64,000 bases of DNA, taken from Epithemia pelagica. Its lineage: Eukaryota > Bacillariophyta > Bacillariophyceae > Surirellales > Surirellaceae. The stretch lies in contig OX337237.1 in NCBI GenBank assembly GCA_946965045.2, forward strand, positions 2,480,001-2,544,000, in the 5' to 3' direction. The position numbers and the translations under genes were made by a program. This document shows, piece after piece, positions 51,965 through 60,424 of the stretch; positions within the stretch are counted from its first letter, which is position 1, and each line of letters begins with the position of its first letter. A model generated the notes under the pieces. The model was not told the DNA's origin, did no database searches, and saw only the letters and a list, made by a program, of their open reading frames with translations.

Positions 51965-52150
51965 GGTTGTGCGCATCCGCCTCGACAGATGGTCTTGATG
52001 CACAAGAGCTTCGTCAGTGGACAAGTCTTTCCTTGTATGAGAACGTTGAGGTACGACAAATCCATTCACCTCCGCTGGGATCATGATGGTCCAGAGGGCA
52101 AGCATAACAAGGCCGGCTGTCATGTTGCGGATCGGTCGAGAGAACACCAT
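50220..52150 (-). CDS. PAO-like Rieske oxygenase, copy 2 (one frameshift near the N-terminus)
   Basis: The mature enzyme (51827-50220, 535 codons) is fully open: WTQQWYPIL, the Rieske cluster DTCPHRRAPL/LACRYHGWEFD, the iron-site block ENSLDPSHAPFVHEG, a C-terminal CPQC redox pair and two membrane segments near the end. The leader (52150 to about 51830) has a signal peptide and VNGFVVPQ, a plastid-import motif, then a run of 13 Thr. Leader and enzyme lie in different frames. Near 51830, in an A/G-rich stretch, KRRNLCG is read where the other frame gives EKFVWTQ. A one-base error or a real mutation must be assumed. If real, the enzyme loses import. It probably oxidises a chlorophyll-type or related substrate; the exact one is not known. 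Confidence 0.75.
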
Positions 52151-52945
52151 TGTTGCAAGTCCAAGTCAGACTCTTCTCCCAATGAATGGGCTGACAGTCA
52201 ATGGCCTCGAGTGACTTGAGACTCTCTCGAGTCTCAACGAACGACGACGCAATCGCTTCTCTGTTGGGGCTTTTGGCTTGTGCTGGTTGTTGTCTCTCAA
52301 AAAACCTTTTCGGTAGCGAAGACTGAAAGGAACATGGAATCGTCTTCTTCTTCTTCCTTATCAAGTTCGTCGTCTCCCTGTTTATATACTCGTATCTTTT
52401 TGCTTTCTGATGTTGTATTTTGTATGAAAAGAAGAAGATGGTCTGTTTCTCGCAAAGACCCTTCCTCCTGCTGATCTTTGATGATGTCATGATTCATGAT
52501 TCAGCTTCCCTACAACTTGTGATGATGTGTCGTTATGTCATAGGATAATGGCATGCCAATTGGCGCACATCTGCAACTGGAGAGAGTCTGAATGAGGTGG
52601 TTGTGACGAAGAAAGAAGACGCGTGGTCAGTGGTCAATGCTATACTCATATCTTTGAAACTCCCCGAGGATATGGCTATTGTCTATCTTCTCTACCTCCC
52701 CTCTTGACCGGCCACATTCACCATGAGACAACATCTTACCCAAAAACCACTGATCTATCATATTCTCTTATGAGTCACAGCTTGTGTTTGAACTTTGAAC
52801 GGACCCACCAAGGAAGAATCCTCATCGAGAGGACGAGGTTGTGACAGAAAGAATGGAGGCCATTTGGGTTCGCCAAGACTCATCCTGTTTCCTATTAGGT
52901 AGAGCTCGTGGTGGTTGCTCTTGCTGCTGTTTGTTGTTATTGTTG
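52151..52945. other. Intergenic
   Basis: 795 bp with no supported gene. TTC-rich stretches (52340-52365) and a run of atgatgtcatgattcatgattc (52481-52502) are the only notable composition. It includes the promoter of Rieske copy 2 and the 3' end of the fucosyltransferase-like gene. Confidence 0.5.
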
Positions 52946-54982
52946 TTATTGGTATTGTTGTTGCACCAGTTTGGCAAATTCCGCAACTCTCATGTATTGA
53001 GGATCTTCCAAATTGACGGAATGATTGTGCAAGTCCAAATTCCAAAAAATACTCGATTCCGACACGGCCGACAATCCATGCAACAAGAATTGACAGTGGG
53101 ACATGGCCAAGGAATCCACCAACACTTCGACATTGGTCCGATGATGACCACCACCGTGGTGGGTCTTGTGGTGGTGGTGCGTCCCATTCTGGACCGTGTG
53201 GTCCACCAATTGAAAGACGGCGGTTCGATTGGGAGATCGTACCACATGAGGTTGCAACCGGATGCGATTCACAATGTCACGAGGCCAGGTCTGTTGGATG
53301 CGATCGACGACCAGACTGGAATCAGTGGCAACAAAGACAAAGGCCGAAGAAGGCATGGATTGCAAATAGACTTGGACATAGGGCAAAAATTGCACCAATT
53401 TCAATCGTTTCCGATGATTGGCCTTGTCGGAATGTCGCACATGCATGGCCAAACAAGTCACGGACGACCGAGGCGTGGTGCCTGCTCGTGCATCTCCAGT
53501 GGTTGGGGACGGAAAATGGAGGGCTCTGGATACTGTGGTTGTCGTTGTGGTGGTTGGACCACTCCCTGCGAACAAGGAGTCCTCTGGTGCCGGATGATGG
53601 AGAGGATCGATACCACCACCACTTCCAACCAAAAGGGGCGTTTGGAGGGCCCGTGCTGCTGCTTGCCACAAGTAGGGTAAGGGACGATAATACTTTTGAA
53701 CGAGAGCGGCTCCTTGTTGTCGATTCCGTCCCAACCATTGTCGCAAGGTCCTATTGTTGTTGGATGATGACGACACGAGGCCCCCATAGCGCCACGCCCG
53801 CACCGAATCGGGACAGTGCAAATGCAAGCCTTGCAAAATGTGACGCATGGACAATTGAAACACCACGGGTGGTGGTGGTGGTGCACACGACGAGGCGGCA
53901 GCATGGGTGCTGGCAGTCGTGTCATTCTTCCCCGTGCTGGTCGACGACCAGGTACGGGGATCAAAGTCCGAGACGGGTTCAAAATAGGAGGACCAGACAC
54001 CCGTGCCATGAATGGGAATGGTCTCCCATTCGTCGTCGTCGTCTGTCGTTGGATAGGTTGGAGGGGGTGGACAGGCCGACGTTGGAGAAGAGTGATTGCC
54101 CCCTTGGTCCAGAATACGACCTCGTGGCAACCGCACAGTCAAGGATCCTCGAGTTTGTTGCTGTTGATCGCCGTGAACCATGGGATCGTAAATCCAATGC
54201 GAAATGTCATTCAAATGAATCCAGGGCTGTAATCCATGTCGGTCGGCATAGAGCAATTGGTTGAGAATAAACAAGTAAAAAATGGTACCCGCCGCACCTT
54301 CCACATCGCCATGCGAAATGTACAAAATGCCTCGGCTGGACGAGGACGAGGGGGGACACTTGTTGTGGTTTGTGTTTGTGGGAGGAGAATGGACTGTGGT
54401 ACGAAAAATGGCATCCTGGTCAAAAGAGGAAACGGAGGAGGATGCTTGGTTGGGTGCATCAGTCGTCAGAGCGTCCGTCATACCGTGTCGGTGCGGTTGT
54501 GGTTGTGACACTACTGTCCTTGTCGTTTTCCTGCTCGTCGTCGTCGTCTCTGCCTCGGACAACGTCTTACCAAACGTCATGGTGGTTTGGGAAGATGCTG
54601 GCATCCCTCGACTCGGTGTTCGAACAAGAGTTGTGGTTGTTGTCGTCGTCGTTGTTGTGGAAGGGTTGGGACCCACCATCCCTGGACTACTCGTAGGAAT
54701 GACAACGTCGTGTTCGTTGTGGTTGTGGTGGTCCATCCAAAGGACCATACACCGTCCCAGAGTCGTGATCCACACGAGGACGAGGAACAAACGGCGGAAC
54801 CAGTGGGCCGTGGTTGGTAGTAGGATTCGTCGTTGTACTTGTAGGCGGGGGGATGCTGCTGTGGAAGACGACGACGACGCAAAGGACTGAGAAAGGACGG
54901 CGGATCGATGACCACCACCACCAGAAAGGGGTTGTTGATGATCCGACCCCATGAGTTGTTGTTGTTGTCGTCGTCTCATCAT
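52946..54982 (-). CDS. Fucosyltransferase-like Golgi glycosyltransferase
   Basis: 678 residues, one exon. A short cytosolic tail and a membrane anchor (about 60-80, LFLVLVWITTLGRCMVLWM) give type II topology. A long low-complexity stem follows (Thr runs, about 85-200). The catalytic-like region opens with GILYISHGDVEGAAGTIFYLF, where GT23/O-FUT proteins often have a nucleotide-sugar loop. Later blocks are LAMHVRHSDK (about 515; the H-V-R-x-x-D motif of alpha-1,6-fucosyltransferases), FVFVATDSS and LVDSLAMSHCQFLLHGLSAVSESSIF. Donor is likely GDP-fucose and acceptor a Golgi glycan, by family only. His/Asp-rich inserts are present. The gene is divergent from the sulfotransferase gene 370 bp away. 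Confidence 0.65.
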   Translation of the reverse strand: MMRRRQQQQLMGSDHQQPLSGGGGHRSAVLSQSFASSSSSTAASPRLQVQRRILLPTTAHWFRRLFLVLVWITTLGRCMVLWMDHHNHNEHDVVIPTSSPGMVGPNPSTTTTTTTTTTLVRTPSRGMPASSQTTMTFGKTLSEAETTTTSRKTTRTVVSQPQPHRHGMTDALTTDAPNQASSSVSSFDQDAIFRTTVHSPPTNTNHNKCPPSSSSSRGILYISHGDVEGAAGTIFYLFILNQLLYADRHGLQPWIHLNDISHWIYDPMVHGDQQQQTRGSLTVRLPRGRILDQGGNHSSPTSACPPPPTYPTTDDDDEWETIPIHGTGVWSSYFEPVSDFDPRTWSSTSTGKNDTTASTHAAASSCAPPPPPVVFQLSMRHILQGLHLHCPDSVRAWRYGGLVSSSSNNNRTLRQWLGRNRQQGAALVQKYYRPLPYLWQAAARALQTPLLVGSGGGIDPLHHPAPEDSLFAGSGPTTTTTTTVSRALHFPSPTTGDARAGTTPRSSVTCLAMHVRHSDKANHRKRLKLVQFLPYVQVYLQSMPSSAFVFVATDSSLVVDRIQQTWPRDIVNRIRLQPHVVRSPNRTAVFQLVDHTVQNGTHHHHKTHHGGGHHRTNVEVLVDSLAMSHCQFLLHGLSAVSESSIFWNLDLHNHSVNLEDPQYMRVAEFAKLVQQQYQ

Positions 54983-55352
54983 GGTATTCTATTATTATTC
55001 GTTGGGAGTTGTCTCGTCGCTCTCTGGAACACCATCATCATGGCTTGTGTCCATTCTGGTTTTTTGTTTGGGCGTTTTGTGAGTCCAGGAGGGAATTCCC
55101 CAAGGGCATCCGCGACCGACGCGACCCGCGACAAAGCGCGCTTCCAGCGCGTAGCGACGGACCCAACCAATCCCTATTCCCTATTCCCAATCCCACAATG
55201 TCCGAATGTTGTGACTTGTGACGGAGAATCGATGGGAACAAAAACACCATGATGCTTCCTGCGTTGTGTCTTGTTGTGGAGACACAAGTACGAATCCATT
55301 CCATATAGTAGTGACAAAGTGATGCGCATCTAGCAAGTTGGGATGAACCAGA
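54983..55352. promoter_or_regulatory. Bidirectional region between two Golgi-type genes
   Basis: 370 bp between the divergently transcribed fucosyltransferase-like and sulfotransferase genes. No known element is identified; cgcgacaaagcgcgcttccagcgcg-type GC-rich short repeats lie at 55128-55152. Co-regulation from a shared promoter is possible but inferred only from spacing. Confidence 0.45.
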
Positions 55353-56954
55353 ATGGTGAAAGGACAACCAGCAGCACATGGCTCTTTTGCTCCAGTCTAC
55401 TACTTTCGCCATGCCCACCACCATCGCCGACGACGACCACCATCACCAAGAAAAAAGGAAGCGTGCACCAGCAGACTGCGACCCAACACCAAACGACGAT
55501 GGTCGTCGAGTCGGGTTGGTAGGACAATGGTCTTCTTGTTGCTTGTGGTTTGGACCCTTGTGCCTTTTCTCTTGCTGTCGTCGAGCCACCATTCGTCGTC
55601 GCTCATCCTGTCTTGGATATTTGGCACGTTGTTTCGTGGAAACGACACGGTCCACGACCACCCATGGAACCAAGAATCATCACGAAAAGTCCAACAGCAA
55701 CCACCAACTCTTCCTTCACATGTTCGACAGCACTGCAATGTGTCGAGTTGGGAGAAATGGATGATGATAAATACCAACAGCACCAGCCATACTTCCAATT
55801 GGCAACGACGGACCCCAGCCTTTCTCGTTGTGGGGGTCAAAAAGGGTGGAACTACCGCCTTGTTTCAAACCCTCTTGCGTCATCCTCGCATCCTTCCCGG
55901 TCGTACCAAGGAATTGCAATTCTTTGTGCCCAAATCCTTCGACCGATTTTGGAAGCACAGCAACAACGAATCCAGCAATCGCGGTTCCTCCTCCTCTATA
56001 AAGGACAGGGGTCGGATCCAAGTCGCGGCGGCGCGTCGTGCACTCTATCGGCACCACTATGCGTCGGCCATTTCGGTAGTGCAAGAGCAGTCCGATGTCA
56101 TTACGGGCGAGGCCACACCGGATTATCTCATGTTTCCCCACTACAGTGCGCAAGCTATTTTGTGTACCCTTCCATGGGTGAAATTGATTGTCATGTTGCG
56201 CCATCCCGTGGAACGATTGTATTCCCATTACAATTACTTGTCCGATCCCCATCATGATCCAGCCCGTCAACGACAACGACGACGACAGGCCGCCCAACGA
56301 CAACGACATGGCACCGACAATAACCACACCGACAACACAACCACCATGCCCCCCTTTGAAGAATGGGTGCGACGCGATATTGCCGTCTTGCAACACGCGG
56401 GTGTCTTGCCGTCCAATTTGTCAACCTTGGCCGACTACATGGGATCGGCCGCCGAACAAGAGGGATGGCACCGGTACGAACGCATGCATCGACCCGGTCA
56501 GGGTACAGTGGGATCGGATCGACACGTGATTCGATCCTTGTATGCCCCACAATTGCAAGGCTGGCAGGACCAATTGCACAAGTTTGGCTTGTGGGAGGAT
56601 GGCACAAGAATACGGTCGTGGAAGGACCATCCCCGCATCAAACTGGTCCTCAGTCGAGACTTGCAGTCTCCCACCAAGGGACCCGAAATTGTTTCGGACT
56701 TGTTTCAATGGTTGGGCCTTTCGGATCCCACCAACACTACCAGCACCACAGGACGAGGAGGCGGCCAGCTGCATCAACCCAAACGCGCCATGATTACGCA
56801 TTATACCAGTCCTCCCATGTCCTCTGAATTTCGATCCTGGCTCCAAGACACCATCTTTCGTCCCTACAATCAACGACTCTATCGCTTGTTGGGGCCCGAC
56901 TATCATGGCATTTTTGATGATGAGGAGGAAGAACCAGCAACGTCCTCGGCTTAA
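55353..56954 (+). CDS. Carbohydrate sulfotransferase, type II membrane
   Basis: 533 residues, one exon. Basic N-terminus, then a membrane anchor (about 59-83, MVFLLLVVWTLVPFLLL); the Met at 55527 is an alternative start. PAPS-binding motifs are clear: the 5'-phosphosulfate loop VVGVKKGGTTALFQTLLRHP (about 155) and the 3'-phosphate motif VMLRHPVERLYSHYNY (about 277), with EATPDYLMFP between, as in heparan-sulfate-type sulfotransferases. RIKLVLSRDLQ and a C-terminal FRPYNQRLYRLLG with an acidic tail follow. An Arg/Gln-rich insert (about 300-330) is low complexity. It would transfer sulfate from PAPS to a glycan in the Golgi lumen. A decayed partial copy lies at 59389-59730. Confidence 0.85.
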   Translation: MVKGQPAAHGSFAPVYYFRHAHHHRRRRPPSPRKKEACTSRLRPNTKRRWSSSRVGRTMVFLLLVVWTLVPFLLLSSSHHSSSLILSWIFGTLFRGNDTVHDHPWNQESSRKVQQQPPTLPSHVRQHCNVSSWEKWMMINTNSTSHTSNWQRRTPAFLVVGVKKGGTTALFQTLLRHPRILPGRTKELQFFVPKSFDRFWKHSNNESSNRGSSSSIKDRGRIQVAAARRALYRHHYASAISVVQEQSDVITGEATPDYLMFPHYSAQAILCTLPWVKLIVMLRHPVERLYSHYNYLSDPHHDPARQRQRRRQAAQRQRHGTDNNHTDNTTTMPPFEEWVRRDIAVLQHAGVLPSNLSTLADYMGSAAEQEGWHRYERMHRPGQGTVGSDRHVIRSLYAPQLQGWQDQLHKFGLWEDGTRIRSWKDHPRIKLVLSRDLQSPTKGPEIVSDLFQWLGLSDPTNTTSTTGRGGGQLHQPKRAMITHYTSPPMSSEFRSWLQDTIFRPYNQRLYRLLGPDYHGIFDDEEEEPATSSA

Positions 56955-57026
56955 TCCTGCGCGCGCGATTCCTATGGTATATCTGGGCTATAGAACTGGT
57001 GAATTCTAAACAATAAACCGTGGCAT

Positions 57027-59172
57027 TTAACCAAAACCATGTATGAGGCGACTGTCCATCCACGAAAGCAGGGAAGGCACCGCCGCATCGCTCACCAATG
57101 ACGCCTGGGGGAAAAACTGGCCATCGAGCATTTTACAAGTTCCGGTGAGAGTTTCAACCACTCCAACCACAACGCATACACCCCACTGCTTTGGATATAG
57201 CTGCAAGACACAGTACAGAATTCTTTGTTCATCCCTGATAGTCCAGACAACTTTCTTGGCAATTCCGTTGTTTGGTGGAGCTTCCAGCCGAAGCATCGAG
57301 TATGTTGAATGTTCCATCGCCCCTTCCGTGGTTTCGCAGGTCACGGTGCCACCATGTGGTGAGAAATCATTCAGCCTCATCTTGATAATATTTTCCATTT
57401 TTGTGGCAAAAGTGTTGAAGTCCTGATGGCCGAGGTTGATATGATGAACAAAGTGGTTCTGGAACTGGTCAATGATTTTACTTGACCGTGTTCCAGCATA
57501 AAAGAAGGCAGACGCTAGAGTTTTTTGCTGCTGACGCACAATGAACTTTACAAAGGGGGTCAAGTTCCCCTTGTCCGCTTCCGCAAGAGTCTCGAAGTAC
57601 TTCTGACGGTCCCGTAACTTGACTGTTAATGGCAATAGGCTTGCCTTCATGAAAACCAAAGAAGCAAGGCTCCGGGCAACGCGGCCATTGCCGTCGTGAA
57701 ATGGGTGGATTTGGACAAACCGGTGGTGAATCCATGCTGCCAATACCTCTGGTGGCGTACCCACTGCGTCGTATTGCTTTGCAAGCTCCAGCAAACGGTC
57801 GATTTCTTGCTCAACTTCGAGAACGGGACAATACTGATGGACAAGCCCGTCAGGGCGTGTTGGGAAGTTTGGTTGATTCTTGAATTTTCCCCGCCGAATG
57901 AGCACGTCAATAGTTCGGTGGGTGTCATTGCTTGATAACACCACGGTTTTTGTGAACCTTGCTGTCTTTGTGAATGCTTTCTGTAGACCCAAGAGATCCG
58001 CCTTGGTGATGTTCAGTCCCTTGGTCCCAATCTCGTCCTCCGACGCCAAACTCTTGATGACCGCTTCTTGATCCTTGATTATCGTTTCTACCGTGTGCAC
58101 GTCTGCGGTACCCTCTCTGATTCCCTCCGACCTTGCTGGATCATAAGTGATGGCATTTTCAGATATGCCATCTGCAATAAGTGATCGGGTCGCTCCCTCG
58201 GAGAGCACATATAAGTTTTCAACCCTGCCCGTTTCCACTGCCCATTCACGATGTATGGTCTCCACCAGCTCTTCCGCCAGAGCTCTGTCGGTCATGATAT
58301 TGGACCACATATCTTGAACCTTCAAAATGATGCCATCAGATCCTTGCCCAAAGCCTTCAGGGATCTCTTTGATTGATTCCCAGCGATGCCCAACCTGTTC
58401 ATTAGGTAATTTCAACAACCTCGCTTCCCCATGCGCGACCTTCTCGTCAAACCGAGCCTTCTGCTTCAAGCATCGGTCATACAAATCTCGGGCCACAGAA
58501 TTACTCGGGACGATTAAGACAAGGCGTTCGGAAGCAGCAATTGCCTCTTCGAAGCCCATTAGACTCAAGGCGCTTTCAGCGAGGGCAACCGCGAAACATG
58601 CTTCTTGCGGGTAAAACTGTGAGAGTTGTTCTGCTGCCAAAAAACGATCTGGAATACTCCCACTCTGTAGCTCATTCAGTAGCTGCCTTTTGATCGGATC
58701 GAAGTCAGGGTAAGACATTAGGCGCTCCGGGTCAATCTGTAAGTCTGCCTTTTCTCTCTTCAATTTGTCTAGTTCTGCTCGGAGTGTGAGGCATAGAATT
58801 TTGGGCAAAATATTAGGAAAAGCGACAAAACTTACCATTGGAATGATCGGTATTAGCCATGTCAGGAAAACCATTCCCGCGGATAACACCATCTGCATCT
58901 TGGGTGTCCTGTAGTGAAGATTCCAAACCCTGAGACACGAGATGAGTTAGGAAGCAAGCCCACAACAAATATCTGTAAAGTAGGAACGCAAAAACCACAA
59001 AAAAAGAGTCTCAGTTTACCTTCTGCTGCTGCTGCTGCTGCTGCTGCTGGAAGTTATTCCGCACTTCTGTCCGTACAATCAAGGATGAACAGTTGAACTC
59101 TTCCTCAGAGACACCAGATTTGCGCAAATATCTTTGATAATGACAATCAATTTGGTCCCAAGGTGTCGTCAT
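57027..59172 (-). CDS. Fic-domain protein (three exons)
   Basis: Exons 59172-59020, 58929-58836 and 58774-57027. The introns are 90 nt (GTAAAC...TCAG) and 61 nt (GTAAGT...GCAG), and splicing keeps frame (664 residues). The N-terminus has an 8-9-residue Gln run, then helical, TPR-like sequence (about 90-200). The Fic core is unmistakable: HPFHDGNGRVARSLAS (about 439-454), with the catalytic His and the nucleotide-binding loop. Upstream, YVLSEGATRSL (about 271-281) has the Glu-Gly of the class II inhibitory helix, though Tyr replaces the usual Ser/Thr. Fic enzymes AMPylate target proteins; the target here is unknown. The last 150 residues are unassigned. No signal peptide is seen. The start at 59172 is preferred over 59211 but both fit. 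Confidence 0.8.
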
Positions 59173-59388
59173 AGTGATATATTCTTTGGCGATCCTCGAG
59201 TGATTTCTCATTCACTCTCTCAAAAGAACGACTCCCTTTTATCGACGCTCCCAGATCCGATTCTTTGGTGTGCTCAGGGTTTTTGTGTGAACTGTGAACA
59301 TTGTGTAAATGGGTGTAGGAGCGGTCTCTCCGTAGTCCGTAGTTGGGTTTGAAGGTTATAGTTTGTAGGTTGCTCGACTGTTGGCATC

Positions 59389-59730
59389 TGTAATATGCCC
59401 CGCAATTGGAAGGGTGGCAGGAACAATTGCACAAGTTTGGCTTGTTGGACCATCCTTTCGTGGAGGGACCATCCACGCATCAAACATCAAACTCAGTCGA
59501 GACGTGCAGTCTCCCACCAAGGGACGAGAAGATGTTACCTCCCAGAAGAGGGGTAAATAGTCGCGAGTGAGTCATGCATCTTTCATGGATTCCTACAAAA
59601 TACTCTAAACGTGCGACCGAAATAATCATCCGCTGCGACGTAGAGAAGTTGTGACGGATTTCTTTCAATGGCGAGAGGACCCCGACCAACCGAACGAGGT
59701 GAGGGGTCCATGATTACACGTACCGACAGA
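59389..59730 (+). pseudogene. Sulfotransferase gene fragment
   Basis: Matches 56540-56830 of the sulfotransferase gene in several blocks: tatgccccrcaattg, aattgcacaagtttggcttg, ggaccatccmcgcatcaaac, cagtcgagacktgcagtctcccaccaaggga, tttctttcaatgg and atgattac. An unrelated stretch of about 110 bp (59535-59645) interrupts it, and frameshifts and deletions make it non-coding. It lies on the same strand as the intact gene, just upstream of the Fic gene, so a duplication of the region or an ectopic copy is likely. Confidence 0.7.
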
Positions 59731-60424
59731 CTTCAGCGTAAACCGTCCGCTTCTACCTTCACCACTCGTCGTCGTACCTTTCCCAAAACGCTACCCACAC
59801 TACATAAGCCCTAAAAATTACTGTACTTGGATTTTTATTTTAGTGTATAAAATTAGAATAGCCCAAAATGAAAAAGTAGTACACCCAGGAAAGTAGTACA
59901 CCCAGAAAAGTAGTACACCCAGGAAATCCACAGGGAGAGAATACGGGAAAGAGCACAAAGCGAACAAGAGGTGCACCAACGGAAAAAAGAAGAGCACAAC
60001 AAACAAACACCACACGAATCAAGCAGCAAGCACCAGCAACAGCAACGGAAACACAGAGACCAAAAAACAATAATCAAAATGTAGGCAATAATTGAAACAC
60101 GACACAGACGAGTTTTCACACGACACGGAAAATTCAGTAGCAAAGAGATGCACCACGAAATTTCATGCCAAGACAGAATTACAAAAATCGTGAACGTGTG
60201 AGAAACTGGTACGTAACGTGGAGTGGAACGCGGAACAAGTGTCATCATCTAATTCTCACGTACCTTTCGAGACGTCAAGCTAGAGACCACCACCCAAATG
60301 GTCATGCAAAGAGCAATAGCGACATCAATCTGTCAAAAAGAGTGAATAAAGGGGTAAGAACAATGATACAGCAATCAAACAAGAATGCAACAACAACAGC
60401 AAACGTACCGAATACTATGGTACT
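59731..60424. other. Intergenic with an 18-bp tandem repeat
   Basis: Three copies of an 18-bp unit (aaagtagtacacccagga type) stand at 59872-59925. The remainder is A-rich and non-coding. It contains GTACGT-like donors on the minus strand near 60260 and 60410, just past the stop of the next gene, which may mean introns in its 3' UTR. Confidence 0.5.

Noticed and set aside
52841-53680. Plus-strand open frame of 279 codons
   Set aside because: It lies opposite the fucosyltransferase-like catalytic region and has no family features; the open frame comes from biased codon use.
57027-58898. Fic protein as a single exon with an N-terminal membrane anchor
   Set aside because: The hydrophobic leader is read from an intron with GTAAGT and GCAG borders; splicing joins an upstream exon in frame.
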